A stretch of 64,000 nt of DNA from Amycolatopsis acidiphila (GCF_021391495.1 NZ_CP090063.1:744001-808000); one strand, 5' to 3'; shown: positions 38,654-48,536, numbered from the stretch's first letter. Notes: a model not told the origin generated them from the sequence alone. Numbers and translations are program-made.

Positions 38654-39741
38654 CTTCCTGGCGTACCAGAATTCTCCCGCCGCTGCTGGCGATCGTCTTC
38701 TCGCTGCTCATCTGCTCGATCGCGTTGCTGATCTCCGGCTCGGACCCGCTGCAGGCGTACTGGACGATGCTGCGGCAGCTGGGCCAGGGCAGCACCGCGG
38801 TCGACACCGTGAACCTCGCGACCGTGTACTACCTCTCGGCGCTGGCGGTCGCGATCGGCTTCCAGATGAACCTGTTCAACATCGGGGTCGAGGGCCAGTA
38901 CCGGTTCGCCGGTGTCTGGGCCGCGATCGTCGGCGGGGCGCTGCACCTGCCGCCCGTGCTGCACGCGCTGGTGATCATCGTCGTCGCGGTGCTCGCCGGC
39001 GTGGTCTACGCGGCGATCCCCGCGATCCTGAAGGTGACCCGGGGCGTCAGCGAGGTCATCTCGACGATCATGCTCAACTCGATCGTCGGCGGCATCGTGG
39101 CGTTCCTGATCAACCCCGACCAGTTCGGCGTGCTGACCGGCAACAACCTGCGCACGCAGATCATCGACCCGTCGGGCCGGATCCCGGGCATTCCGATCGG
39201 CGGCGCGAGCCTGTTCGGGTTCGTGATCATCGTCGCGGTCGTCGGTGCGGCCTACTGGTTCCTGCTCAACCGCACCCGGTTCGGCTTCGAGCTGCGGGCC
39301 AGCGGCGAGTCGACGACCGCGGCCGCCGCCGGTGGCGTCAACGCGAAGAAGATGACCCTGATCGCGATGCTGCTGTCCGGCGGGGTCGCGGGCATGGTCG
39401 CGCTGCCGGAGCTGCTCGGGCGCGACTTCGACTACGCGATCACCTCGACCCAGGGCTACGGCTTCACCGGCATCGCGGTCGCCCTGCTGGGCCGCAACCA
39501 CCCCGGCGGCATCGCGCTGGGCGCGCTGCTGTGGGCGTTCCTGGACAAGTCCGCCGTCTCGCTGGAACAGGTGAACGTGCCGAAGGAGATCGCGACGATC
39601 ATGCAGGGCGCGATCGTGCTGTCGGTCGTGGTGGCCTACCAGGTCGTGAAACGAGCCGACCTGGCCGCGGCGCAACGGCGCGTCGGGCGTGCGCTGTCGA
39701 ACGGCAAACCGGCTTCGGTCGCGGAAGGCGGTGCGATCTGA
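38650..39741 (+). CDS. Nucleoside ABC importer permease 1 (NupP/YufP-like)
   Basis: A 363-aa permease with 8-9 TM helices. GFQMNLFNIGVEGQYRFAG is the diagnostic BPD-transp-2 motif of this family, and RATGES-like ELRASGESTTAAAAGGVNAKK forms the coupling loop that contacts the ATPase. The C-terminal 25 residues are polar. GTG start in GTGA overlap. Confidence 0.92.
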   Translation: MTSWRTRILPPLLAIVFSLLICSIALLISGSDPLQAYWTMLRQLGQGSTAVDTVNLATVYYLSALAVAIGFQMNLFNIGVEGQYRFAGVWAAIVGGALHLPPVLHALVIIVVAVLAGVVYAAIPAILKVTRGVSEVISTIMLNSIVGGIVAFLINPDQFGVLTGNNLRTQIIDPSGRIPGIPIGGASLFGFVIIVAVVGAAYWFLLNRTRFGFELRASGESTTAAAAGGVNAKKMTLIAMLLSGGVAGMVALPELLGRDFDYAITSTQGYGFTGIAVALLGRNHPGGIALGALLWAFLDKSAVSLEQVNVPKEIATIMQGAIVLSVVVAYQVVKRADLAAAQRRVGRALSNGKPASVAEGGAI

Positions 39742-41015
39742 TGGCGCTCGGAACGGCCAGCCAGACCGGCGACGCGATGACGATGCCGACCCCGTCGTCG
39801 CGGCGGCGGCTGCCCGGCTGGGCGAAGGGCGTGCTGTGGGCCATCGGCGTGATCGCCGTGCTCTCCACCGCGTCCTACCTGACCGGCGTCAACACGTTGA
39901 CCTCGACGAACACCGCGCAGACGGCCCTGCGGCTGGCGCTGCCGATCCTGCTGGCCGCGCTCGGCGGGCTGTGGTCGGAGCGCGCGGGCATCGTGAACAT
40001 CGGCCTCGAGGGCATGATGATCCTCGGCACCTGGGGCGCCGCCTGGGGTGCCTACCACGGTGGGCCGTGGCTCGGCATCGTCGCGGCGATGGTGTTCGGT
40101 GCGCTCGGCGGGCTGCTGCACGCGATCGCGACGGTGACCTTCAACGTCAACCACATCGTCTCCGGGGTGGCGATCAACCTGCTGGGCCTCGGGGTGGCGA
40201 AGTACCTCGCGACCCTGATCTTCCAGCCCCTGTCGGGAAACCCGCGTCAGTCGCCGACGGTGCCGACGTTCGACACCTACTCGGCGACGTTCCTGTCCAA
40301 CTGGCTCGGCGACCTGGAACGTCAGCAACGGGTGGGCATCTCGGACGCGGCGGGCCTGATCAACGGGCTCGTCACGGGCGTCTCGCCGCTGACGATCATC
40401 GCGATCCTGCTGGTGCCGGTGAGCTACCTGGTGCTGTGGCGGACGCGGTTCGGCCTGCGACTGCGCTCGTGCGGCGAGAACCCGGTCGCGGCGGAGTCCC
40501 TGGGCGTGAACGTCTACGCCTACAAGTACACGGGCGTGCTGCTCTCGGGCGCGCTGGCCGGTCTGGGCGGTGCCGCGCTGGTGCTGCTGCAGGGCGGCGG
40601 CGGTTACCTGGAGAACCAGACCAACGGCCGCGGCTACATCGGCCTCGCCGCGATGATCTTCGGCAACTGGCGCCCGGGCGGCCTGCTCGGCGGTGCCGCG
40701 CTGTTCGGCTACTCCGACGGCCTTCAGCTCGCCGGCGGTGGCAAGGCGGTGCTGGCGCTGCTGTACGGCGCGGTGCTGCTGCTCGGCGTCATCGTGGTGG
40801 TGCAGCTGTTCCGGCGGAAGTGGCTCGGTGCCGCGCTCGGCGTGGTCGCGGCGGGCGTCCTGTACTGGATCTACTGGGCGAACGACTCGCTGCCCGGCGA
40901 CCTGATCCCGTACACGCCCCACGTGGTCACGCTGATCGTGCTCGCGGTGGCGTCGCAACGACTACGGATGCCCAAGGCGGACGGGGCACCTTATCGGCGG
41001 GGTGAAGGGGATTGA
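39741..41015 (+). CDS. Nucleoside ABC importer permease 2 (NupQ/YufQ-like)
   Basis: A 424-aa permease. GLWSERAGIVNIGLEGMMILG and LRSCGENPVAAESLGVNVYAYK are the matching permease signature and coupling loop. It is longer than usual: an extra pair of TM helices at the C terminus (about 345-405) and a 60-residue polar insert after helix 5 (about 160-205). The ATG shares one base with the previous stop. cdd follows with overlapping codons. Confidence 0.92.
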   Translation: MALGTASQTGDAMTMPTPSSRRRLPGWAKGVLWAIGVIAVLSTASYLTGVNTLTSTNTAQTALRLALPILLAALGGLWSERAGIVNIGLEGMMILGTWGAAWGAYHGGPWLGIVAAMVFGALGGLLHAIATVTFNVNHIVSGVAINLLGLGVAKYLATLIFQPLSGNPRQSPTVPTFDTYSATFLSNWLGDLERQQRVGISDAAGLINGLVTGVSPLTIIAILLVPVSYLVLWRTRFGLRLRSCGENPVAAESLGVNVYAYKYTGVLLSGALAGLGGAALVLLQGGGGYLENQTNGRGYIGLAAMIFGNWRPGGLLGGAALFGYSDGLQLAGGGKAVLALLYGAVLLLGVIVVVQLFRRKWLGAALGVVAAGVLYWIYWANDSLPGDLIPYTPHVVTLIVLAVASQRLRMPKADGAPYRRGEGD

Positions 41016-41416
41016 GCGGGCCCACTGTGTCCACTGTGGACTGGGACGCGTTGCGGGCGGAGGCGGTCCGGGTGGCCCAGAGCGCGTACGCCCCGTACTC
41101 GAAGCTCCTCGTCGGCGTCGCCGGCCTGACCGACGACGGCCGGATCGTGCAGGGCTGCAACGTGGAAAACGCCTCCTACGGGCTCGGCCTGTGTGCCGAG
41201 TGCACGATGGTGGGGCAGCTGCGGCTCTCCGGCGGCGGCCGCCTGGTGGCGGTCGCCTGCCGTTCCGGCGACGGTGACCTGCTGATGCCGTGCGGCCGCT
41301 GCCGCCAGCTGCTCTACGAGCACGGCGGGCCGGACTGCCTGGTCGACACCCCGTCCGGGATCGTGGCGATGTCCGCCGTGCTGCCCGACGCGTTCGGCCC
41401 GGACGACCTGCCGTGA
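41012..41416 (+). CDS. cdd: Cytidine deaminase
   Basis: A 134-aa zinc enzyme of the short tetrameric class that deaminates cytidine and deoxycytidine to uridine. The active site has CNVENASYGLGLCAECT (Cys ligand and Glu general acid-base) and MPCGRCRQLL (the other two Cys). The start is read as TTG overlapping the upstream stop; a GTG at 41027 is an alternative that keeps the whole fold. It joins the importer and deoA in one operon. Confidence 0.93.
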   Translation: MSGPTVSTVDWDALRAEAVRVAQSAYAPYSKLLVGVAGLTDDGRIVQGCNVENASYGLGLCAECTMVGQLRLSGGGRLVAVACRSGDGDLLMPCGRCRQLLYEHGGPDCLVDTPSGIVAMSAVLPDAFGPDDLP

Positions 41417-42684
41417 TCGCCGCGGTGGACGTCATCCGCGCGAAGCGGGACGGCGAGCGGCTCACCGACGAGCAGATCAACTGGGTGGTCGGCGCGTACA
41501 CCCGGGGGACCGTGGCCGAGGAGCAGATGGCCGCGCTGGCCATGGCGATCTTCCTGCGCGGCATGGACGCGGGCGAGATCGCGACCTGGACCGGGGCGAT
41601 GATCGACTCGGGTTCGCGGCTCTCCCTCGCGGTGGACCGGCCGACCGTGGACAAGCACTCGACGGGCGGTGTCGGCGACAAGATCACCCTGCCGCTGGCC
41701 CCGCTCGTCGCCGCGTGCGGAGCCGCCGTGCCGCAGCTGTCCGGGCGCGGCCTCGGGCACACCGGCGGCACGCTCGACAAGCTCGAGTCCATCCCCGGCT
41801 GGCGCGCGGCCCTGTCGACCGAGGAGATCACCCGTCAGCTCAACGAGGTCGGCGCCGTGGTGTGCGCGGCGACCGAAGGGCTCGCGCCCGCGGACCGGAA
41901 GCTCTACGCGCTGCGGGACGTCACGAGCACCGTCGAGTCGATCCCGCTCATCGCCAGCTCGATCATGAGCAAGAAGATCGCGGAGGGCTCGGCCGGGCTC
42001 GTGCTCGACGTCAAGACCGGCTCCGGCGCGTTCATGAAGACCCCCGAGCAGGCGCGCGAGCTGGCGCGGACGCTCGTCGACATCGGCGCCGCGCACGGTG
42101 TGGCGACCACGGCCCTGCTGACCGACATGAGCACGCCGCTCGGCCGTGCGGTGGGAAATGCCGTCGAGGTCGCCGAAGCCGTCGAGGTGTTGCGCGGCGG
42201 GGGACCGGAAGACGTCGTCGAGCTGACGATCGTGCTGGCCCGGGAGATGCTCGCGCTCGCCGGGCTGGCCGAGGTGGACCCGGCACGGGTGCTGGCGTCC
42301 GGCAAGGCGTACGAGACTTGGTGTCGCATGATCAGCGCCCAGGGCGGCGACCCCGAGGCGGCGTTGCCCAGGCCCGCGCACGTCCACGTGGTGGAAGCGC
42401 CGCGGGACGGCCTCCTGTCGCGGCTGGACGCTTATGCAGTCGGCGTCGCGGCGTGGCGGCTCGGCGCCGGCCGCGCGCGTCGCGAGGACGCCGTGCAGCA
42501 CGCGGCGGGCATCCTGTTGCACGCGAAGCCGGGGGAGCAGGTGTCGGCGGGCCAGCCGTTGCTGGAGCTGCACACCGACACCCCGGGCGCGGTTGCGGGC
42601 GCGTTGGACGCCCTCGCCGACGCCGTGGAGGTCGGGGACCGCGCACCCACGCGGCCGCTGATCCTCGAGACCGTCCGGGCATGA
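41413..42684 (+). CDS. deoA: Thymidine phosphorylase
   Basis: A 423-aa homodimeric enzyme that phosphorolyses thymidine or uridine-type nucleosides to base and (deoxy)ribose-1-phosphate. The motifs VDKHSTGGVGDKITL (phosphate site), SGRGLGHTGGTLDKLESIPG and SSIMSKKIAEGS are intact, and the C-terminal alpha/beta domain ends near residue 420. The GTG overlaps the cdd stop (GTGA). The operon ends in a strong terminator. Confidence 0.95.
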   Translation: MIAAVDVIRAKRDGERLTDEQINWVVGAYTRGTVAEEQMAALAMAIFLRGMDAGEIATWTGAMIDSGSRLSLAVDRPTVDKHSTGGVGDKITLPLAPLVAACGAAVPQLSGRGLGHTGGTLDKLESIPGWRAALSTEEITRQLNEVGAVVCAATEGLAPADRKLYALRDVTSTVESIPLIASSIMSKKIAEGSAGLVLDVKTGSGAFMKTPEQARELARTLVDIGAAHGVATTALLTDMSTPLGRAVGNAVEVAEAVEVLRGGGPEDVVELTIVLAREMLALAGLAEVDPARVLASGKAYETWCRMISAQGGDPEAALPRPAHVHVVEAPRDGLLSRLDAYAVGVAAWRLGAGRARREDAVQHAAGILLHAKPGEQVSAGQPLLELHTDTPGAVAGALDALADAVEVGDRAPTRPLILETVRA

Positions 42685-42686
42685 AG

Positions 42687-42718
42687 AAGCCCCCTCACCT
42701 TCGCGGGCGAGGGGGCTT
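42687..42718. terminator. Bidirectional terminator after deoA
   Basis: AAGCCCCCTC (42687-42696) pairs with GAGGGGGCTT (42709-42718), a 10-bp stem with A and T flanks on either side, between deoA and the convergent coiled-coil gene. Confidence 0.88.
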
Positions 42719-42722
42719 TGAC

Positions 42723-43841
42723 TCAGTTCTCGCTGGGCTCGTCCGACTCGGGCTTGGGCTTGATCTCCGTGCCCTTGGGCGCCCGGCCGTTGCGCGCGCG
42801 GCGCGGCTGACGCGGGGCCGGCGGCGGCGGGGCGATCTGCGGGACGGCCGGGCCGCCACCGAGCATCAGCTCCGCGAAGGTCGCCATCGCCTCGTCCAGC
42901 TGGCCGCCGATGCGGCGCTCGGACTCCTCGTTGTGCTGGCGCACGAGGTTCGACACGTTGTCGGTGTCCGGACGGCTGGCCAGCGTGCCCTCGACGCGCG
43001 AGAAGCCGGTCTTGACCGAGCCGCCGAGGTCGCCGAACTGGGCGTTGACCCCGTCCTCGACCTTGTCGATGCGGCTGGCGAGGTCGTCGAGCCGGTTGGT
43101 GATGGTCTCCAGGCGGCCCGACACCCCGTCGAGGCGCTCCGAGGAGTCCACCATCTCGCCGGTCTCCTCGAGCGCGGTGCGCAGCGCCTGGCCGGTCGAC
43201 TCGATGCGCTCGCGGGTGGCGTTGTCCAGGTTCTCGACGCGGGTGCGGAGGTCGGCGTCGCCGGACTCGATCCGCTCGCGGAGGTCGGCGGCACCGGTCT
43301 CGACGCGCTCGCGCAGCGTCGACTCGGCGCGCTCGATGCGCTCGGTGACCGGGCCGTGCACCGACTGGGGCAGCGAGTCGAGCTTCGCGTCCTGCTTGTC
43401 CAGGTGCCCACCCAGCTCGTCGATCCGGCGGTGGATGTTCTGGAGCTTGTCCTCGAGGCCGTCCATGCGCCCCGCGACGCCCTCGAACCGGGCCGCGACC
43501 CCGTCGAGCCTGCCGTCGAGCTGGGCGAAGGGCTTGGCCAGCTTGTCGACGATGCTCTCCACCGCGCGGGCCACGTCCGCGATCGCGTTGTCCTGCGCCT
43601 CGAGCTTGGACATGGCCTCGTCGAGCCGCTCGGCCAGCACGCTGACCTCGGTGCGGTCGGGCAGCTCGGACAGACGCTTGCGCACGGCACCGAGCGAGTC
43701 CACGGGCGCCAGCCGGGCGTAGATGTCGTCGAGCGCGTCGAAGATCTGTTGCTGCTCGCTCTCACGGACTTCGGCCGCACGCACCAGCATGTTGCGCATC
43801 CGGTCGAAGGACGGCGCTCCAATGTGATTGTCAGTGGTCAC
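42723..43841 (-). CDS. Long coiled-coil protein of unknown function
   Basis: A 372-aa soluble protein, almost all predicted coiled coil from about 30 to 310. It contains repeated heptad-like blocks such as LDGVAARFEGVAGRMDGLEDKL, ERIERAESTLRERVETGAADL and RLDGVSGRLETITNRLDDLASRID. The last 50 residues are Pro-rich then basic and acidic (PRQPRRARNGRAPKG...SDEPSEN). No catalytic domain, signal or TM segment is seen. It sits between deoA and add but on the opposite strand, so it is not part of the salvage operon. It could be a cytoskeletal, tethering or nucleoid-associated protein. Confidence 0.7.
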   Translation of the reverse strand: MTTDNHIGAPSFDRMRNMLVRAAEVRESEQQQIFDALDDIYARLAPVDSLGAVRKRLSELPDRTEVSVLAERLDEAMSKLEAQDNAIADVARAVESIVDKLAKPFAQLDGRLDGVAARFEGVAGRMDGLEDKLQNIHRRIDELGGHLDKQDAKLDSLPQSVHGPVTERIERAESTLRERVETGAADLRERIESGDADLRTRVENLDNATRERIESTGQALRTALEETGEMVDSSERLDGVSGRLETITNRLDDLASRIDKVEDGVNAQFGDLGGSVKTGFSRVEGTLASRPDTDNVSNLVRQHNEESERRIGGQLDEAMATFAELMLGGGPAVPQIAPPPPAPRQPRRARNGRAPKGTEIKPKPESDEPSEN

Positions 43842-44051
43842 TATCGATGTCCTTCGTCGGCGGGGAAAGAAGGGACGTTGGGCCGAAGCTTAACCGTGAG
43901 AAAATTGCTGTGGGTATCGCCCCCGTAAAGGCCGCCGGAAGCCGGTCTACTCAGTTGGCCCATTCCCGGGCGTCGCGCGGGAGCTGAGGGTTAGGTCGAG
44001 GTGGAGAGTTGCGCGGCCATCGGGGTGAAACGGCCTCGGTACGGTGAGGGC

Positions 44052-45146
44052 ATGTCTGCTGTCATCCCGCCGCTGACCTTGGACTCCATCCGGAGCGTGC
44101 CCAAGGTGTTACTCCATGATCACCTGGACGGTGGCCTGCGCCCGGAGACCGTGATCGAGCTCGCCGAGGCCGTCGGCTACGACGCACTGCCCAGCACCGA
44201 CGTCGAAGAGCTGGGCCACTGGTTCCGGGACGCGGCCGACTCCGGCTCGCTGGAGTCCTACCTCGAGACCTTCGCGCACACCTGCGGCGTCATGCAGACC
44301 GAGGAAGCGCTGGTCAGGGTCGCCGCCGAGTGCGCGGAGGACCTGGCGGCCGACGGTGTGGTCTACGCCGAGGTGCGGTATGCGCCCGAGCTGTTCGCCG
44401 AGCGCGGGCTGTCCCTGGACGCCGTTGTGCAGGCAGTCCAGACAGGGTTTGCGGAGGGTGAGCGTCGAGCCGCTGATCAGGGGAAAAACATCCGAATGGG
44501 TACTCTTCTGTGTGCGATGCGTCAGCACGCTCGCGCGCAGGAGATCGCCGAGGTTGCGGTACGTTACCGCGACGCCGGAGTGGTCGGGTTCGACATCGCG
44601 GGACCCGAAGCCGGATTTCCGCCCACTCGTAATCTCGACGCATTCGAATATCTGCGGACCAATAATGCGCATTTCACCATTCATGCCGGTGAGGCGTTCG
44701 GACTCGCGTCCATTTGGGAAGCGATTCAGCATTGCGGCGCGGAACGACTCGGGCACGGCGTGCGCATCGTGGACGACCTGAAGTCCGCTCCGGACGGCTC
44801 GGTCGAGCTCGGCCGGCTGGCCGCGTACGTCCGCGACCGCCGGATCCCGCTGGAGATCTGCCCGTCCTCGAACGTGCAGACCGGCGCCGCCACGTCCATC
44901 GCCGACCACCCCATCGGGTTACTGACCCAGCTGCGCTTCCGGGTGACCGTCAACACGGACAACCGGCTGATGAGCGGCTGCACGGTGTCGAGTGAGTTCG
45001 CCGCCCTCGCGGAGGCGTTCGGCTACGGCTGGGCCGATCTGCAGTGGTTCACGATCAACGCGATGAAGTCGGCGTTCATCGATTTCGACCAGCGCCTGGA
45101 CCTGATCAACAACGTGATCAAACCCGGGTACGCCGCCCTGGTCTGA
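44052..45146 (+). CDS. add: Adenosine deaminase
   Basis: A 364-aa zinc enzyme that deaminates adenosine to inosine. The metal motif is [12 protein letters not shown] (HxH) near residue 20; [55 protein letters not shown] and [10 protein letters not shown] follow the family order. With cdd and deoA it completes a nucleoside-salvage set. GC at third positions dips noticeably between about 44440 and 44740, unlike both ends of the gene. The ATG at 44052 has GAGGG just upstream. Confidence 0.94.
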   Translation: MSAVIPPLTLDSIRSVPKVLLHDHLDGGLRPETVIELAEAVGYDALPSTDVEELGHWFRDAADSGSLESYLETFAHTCGVMQTEEALVRVAAECAEDLAADGVVYAEVRYAPELFAERGLSLDAVVQAVQTGFAEGERRAADQGKNIRMGTLLCAMRQHARAQEIAEVAVRYRDAGVVGFDIAGPEAGFPPTRNLDAFEYLRTNNAHFTIHAGEAFGLASIWEAIQHCGAERLGHGVRIVDDLKSAPDGSVELGRLAAYVRDRRIPLEICPSSNVQTGAATSIADHPIGLLTQLRFRVTVNTDNRLMSGCTVSSEFAALAEAFGYGWADLQWFTINAMKSAFIDFDQRLDLINNVIKPGYAALV

Positions 45147-45971
45147 CCCCTTCGGGCATTTTCCTTTCCCGCCGCAGCCCTGCACGCAGCGCGACAGGGC
45201 AGCGACGTCACGGCGGGTTAGGGGACGGCGGGCGCGTGGTGGTGGCGGGGGCTGGTGGGTCGCGGTGGGTGGGTGGTAATGGGTCGACGGTGACCGGTGC
45301 CGGTGAGCCGAGCTCGGCGTGCCCGTGGCGGGTCGGCCGTGGTGACCGGGGCTTGGTTTGCCGGTGATGGCGGGCCGGTGGTGGTGGGCCGGTGGTGGCG
45401 AGCGGCGGCTGGTGAGCCTGCGGATCGGTGGCGGTGGGTCGGCGGTGGTGGGCCGGTGGTGGCGCGTCGGCGGTGGCGCGTCGGCGGTGGTGGTTCGGGG
45501 GGTGGCGAGCGGCGGCTGGTGAGCCTGCGGATCGGTGGCGGTGGGCCGGTGGTGGCGAGCGGCGGCTGGTGAGTCGCGGGTCGGCTCGGTTCCTGTCGAG
45601 TCGCAGACCCGGCTCGACCGGCTACCGGCGGCCCATCCGGCGGCGGTTCGCCCCTCGCCCGTGTGAATGGCCATGCCCGCCCGCCTGGCTCCGTTCGCCC
45701 TGCCCGGCCCGGCTCCGCTCACCCCGGCCAGCTCAATCCGCCCGCTCCCGCGGGGCGCGGTGCCGTCCCAGCGCCACCCGTCGCCCTCATCGCCCGCCGC
45801 CACCCCGCGACCGCCGCCGCCTCCCGCCTGAGCCGCATCTCGGCCGGCCACCATCGCGACCACCCATCGCCCACCTCAGCAGCACCGCCACACCCGAAAA
45901 CCCTTGCGGTACTTAGCACCAGTAACTAAAGTCCAAAATGTAAGAAAACCATCTCACCATACGGGACAACG
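45147..45971. other. Gene-poor spacer with G-rich degenerate repeats
   Basis: 825 bases after add. Between about 45235 and 45590 the plus strand is dominated by GGTGG and GGCGG triplet-like repeats; a 22-base block GGTGGCGAGCGGCGGCTGGT(GA) recurs at 45394, 45501 and 45551, the first two within a 45-base direct repeat 107 bases apart. The rest (45600-45920) is C-rich. No coding region is convincing. The last 60 bases are AT-rich and probably carry the promoter for the next gene. Confidence 0.6.
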
Positions 45972-47162
45972 ATGAGCGACACCGCGACACTGGGCACGGA
46001 GAGCAAACGACGCTGGGGCATCCTCGCGCTCGGGCTCGCCGCTCAGACCGCCAGTTGCTCGTTCCTCTACGGGATCCCGTTCCTCGTCCCCCAGATGCGC
46101 GCGGCCGACGGCCTGTCGCTCGCGCAGGCGGGCACGGTCGTCGCCGCGCCGAGCATCGGGTTGTTGTTCACCCTGATCGCCTGGGGTGCGCTCGCGGACC
46201 GCTACGGCGAGCGGCTCGTGATGGCCATCGGGCTCGGGGTGTCCGGGCTGCTGTTGCTCGCGGTCGGGCTCACCAGCCCGTCGCTCGGGGTGATGTTCGG
46301 GCTGTTCCTGCTCGCGGGCGCGAGCACGGCGTCGGTCAACGCCGCCAGTGGCCGGGCGGTCATGGGCTGGTTCGCGCCGTCCGAACGCGGGGTCGCGATG
46401 GGCATCCGGCAGACCGCGCAACCCCTCGGCGTGGGCGTCGCGGCGCTGGCGCTGCCGCCGCTGGCGCAGCACTGGGGCTTCCACACCGCGATGCTGTTTC
46501 CCGCGTGCTTCGCGCTGCTCGTCGCCGGCCTGGTCGCGTGGCTCGTCCTCGACCCGCCGCGGCCCGCGAAGAAGGCCGGCGCGGCGAAGGCGCTCTCGCC
46601 CTACCGCCGGCCGACGTTGTGGCGGCTGCACGGCGCCAGCTCGCTACTGGTGGTGCCGCAGTTCGCGGTCTCGGCGTTCGCGCCGGTGTACCTGGTCACC
46701 GCGCACCACTGGAGCCCGCTGGCCGCCGGGTGGTTCCTCGCCGCGGTGCAGGCCCTGGGCGCGGCGGGACGGCTGGCTTCGGGCTGGTGGTCCGACCGCG
46801 TCGGCAGTCGCCTGCGCCCGATGCGGCAGCTGGCGGTGTTGAGCGCGGCGGTGATGTTGCTCGTCGCACTGGGCGACGTGACGTGGCTGTGGCTGGTGCT
46901 GCTGGCGCTGGTGCTCGCGGCGGTCATCACCGTCGCGGACAACGGGCTGGGCTTCACGGCCTCCGCGGAGCTGGCCGGCATCGACTGGGCGGGCCGCGCG
47001 ATGGGCGCGCAGAACACCGCGCAGAACGTGGCATCATCGCTGACCCCGCCCCTGCTGGGGCTCGTCATCGGCGATTCCCGTTACGCGCTGGCGTTCTGCG
47101 TGGTCGCGGTCTTCCCGTTGCTGGCGATCGGCCTGACCCCGGTCCGCGCGGAACGGGGCTAG
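45972..47162 (+). CDS. MFS transporter (CynX/NNP-like)
   Basis: A 396-aa, 12-TM transporter. GALADRYGER is motif A in the loop after TM2, and GIRQTAQPLGVGVAALALPPLAQ is the TM5 motif seen in CynX-type and related anion/organic-acid transporters; TASCSFLYGIPFLVPQMR begins TM1. The substrate is unknown. The start is the ATG at 45972 behind AT-rich DNA. It converges with the acidic-protein gene, with two bases between stops. Confidence 0.8.
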   Translation: MSDTATLGTESKRRWGILALGLAAQTASCSFLYGIPFLVPQMRAADGLSLAQAGTVVAAPSIGLLFTLIAWGALADRYGERLVMAIGLGVSGLLLLAVGLTSPSLGVMFGLFLLAGASTASVNAASGRAVMGWFAPSERGVAMGIRQTAQPLGVGVAALALPPLAQHWGFHTAMLFPACFALLVAGLVAWLVLDPPRPAKKAGAAKALSPYRRPTLWRLHGASSLLVVPQFAVSAFAPVYLVTAHHWSPLAAGWFLAAVQALGAAGRLASGWWSDRVGSRLRPMRQLAVLSAAVMLLVALGDVTWLWLVLLALVLAAVITVADNGLGFTASAELAGIDWAGRAMGAQNTAQNVASSLTPPLLGLVIGDSRYALAFCVVAVFPLLAIGLTPVRAERG

Positions 47163-47164
47163 CG

Positions 47165-48427
47165 TTACTTCCCGTGCACCCGCAGGCGGTTCTCGAAGGA
47201 CTCGACCAGCTTGCGCCACTCGCTCTGCTCGGTGTCGAACGGCGCGCTCGGCGCGAGCCGGTTCGGGTCGGGCCGGAGCACGAAGGACACCAGCCAGCCC
47301 AGACTCTCCGAAGAGGACAGTGCGGTGGCCACCGTGTCGTCGTCGGCCCAGTCGCCGGCGTCGGTCAGCAGTTCCACGGCCAGCTCGAGCTGCGTCGGGT
47401 CGATGGAGTCGGTGCCCTCGGCGAGGTCCTCGGCCAGCCCGGCGAGCACGTAGGTGTTGTCGGAGTCGACGTCGATCTCCAGCTCGCCCGCCGCCGCCTT
47501 CGTCAGCACTTCGTCCCAAGTGGACACCTGCGCGAGGTCGGTGTCGGTCAGCTCGCCGCTGTCCGCCAGCGCCCTGCCCAGCGCCTTGGTCGAGCCGTAC
47601 ACGTCGATCCGGCCCTCGCTGCCGAGGAACACCGGCTCGTCGTCGAGGTAACAACGCAGCGTGTAGTACTCGCTGTCGGACGTGACGATCTTGATCGGGT
47701 CGATGCCGACCTCGGCCCAGAAACCCGTCGGCTCTTCCTCTTCGTCCTCTTCCTCGACGTCCTCGCCGACGGTGTCGAGGTCCTCGTCCTCCGCCTCGAC
47801 CCCGGCCTCCGCCTCGGCGGACTCCTCGAGGAACGCGGCGAGCTCCTCGGCGGTCTGGTCCAGGATCGCGGCGTCGACGTCGGGCACCTTCACGAGGCTG
47901 TCGATCGCGTCGAGCACGGTGTCCCACTTCTCCGACACCGCCTCGGACAGGTCTGTCCACAAGCGCTCGCCCTCGCGGCCGGTGAACGGCAGCCGGCCCT
48001 GGTCCAGCAGCGAGAAGCCCTCGGTCGCGTCGAGCACCTCGTGCACCTCGTCGAGCTCGCAGACGTCCGCGAGCGACCGCACGATGCCGACGATCTCCGC
48101 CAGCTCGCTGATCGTCCACGAGTCCGGCTCCTCGGCGACCAGCTCGGGCACGCCGACCAGGTCGTAGGAGTGGTCGTCGTCGGGGATCAGCTCGGGCACG
48201 TTCAGCGCGGGCACGACCGACCACGCCGGGTGGTCGATCAGGTCGTGCTGCTCGGCCGTGCGGACGAACGCCGCCAGGTGCGCGGCATCGGGGAAGGCGT
48301 ACAGGTCCTCGTCGTCGCCGAGGAAGGCCTCCCATTCCTCACCGTCCTCCCGCCAGCGCGGGGCCCAGAGGGTGACCAGGTCCCCCTGCGGCAGCCCGAG
48401 TTCAATCGGGACGATGTCCTGTGCCAT
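47165..48427 (-). CDS. Acidic protein of unknown function
   Basis: A 420-aa soluble, strongly acidic protein. The N-terminal half begins MAQDIVPIELGLPQGDLVTLWAPRW and contains LYAFPDAAHLAAFVRTAEQHDL, with features of a small alpha/beta fold. A low-complexity EDEDLDTV..DVEEEDEEEEP stretch at about 210-240 separates it from a C-terminal region (TLRCYLDDEPVFLGSEGRIDVYGS). It is known to me only as a conserved actinobacterial protein next to the helicase gene. It is divergent from the helicase. GGAGG precedes the start. Confidence 0.65.
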   Translation of the reverse strand: MAQDIVPIELGLPQGDLVTLWAPRWREDGEEWEAFLGDDEDLYAFPDAAHLAAFVRTAEQHDLIDHPAWSVVPALNVPELIPDDDHSYDLVGVPELVAEEPDSWTISELAEIVGIVRSLADVCELDEVHEVLDATEGFSLLDQGRLPFTGREGERLWTDLSEAVSEKWDTVLDAIDSLVKVPDVDAAILDQTAEELAAFLEESAEAEAGVEAEDEDLDTVGEDVEEEDEEEEPTGFWAEVGIDPIKIVTSDSEYYTLRCYLDDEPVFLGSEGRIDVYGSTKALGRALADSGELTDTDLAQVSTWDEVLTKAAAGELEIDVDSDNTYVLAGLAEDLAEGTDSIDPTQLELAVELLTDAGDWADDDTVATALSSSESLGWLVSFVLRPDPNRLAPSAPFDTEQSEWRKLVESFENRLRVHGK

Positions 48428-48536
48428 GCCAAGCCTCCGGTTTACCACCTGTGTGCAGCGAAGCCTACGGGTTTGCGGGTGAAGCCGCGATGGGCCCCAT
48501 GACCTGGGCGCCGGGGATGGCACGATGGGACACATA

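Noticed and set aside
45044..45929. Several open frames in the G-rich field after add
   Set aside because: Gly/Val/Arg-rich repeats on one strand and Pro/Thr/Ala-rich on the other, with no start context; produced by the DNA repeat.
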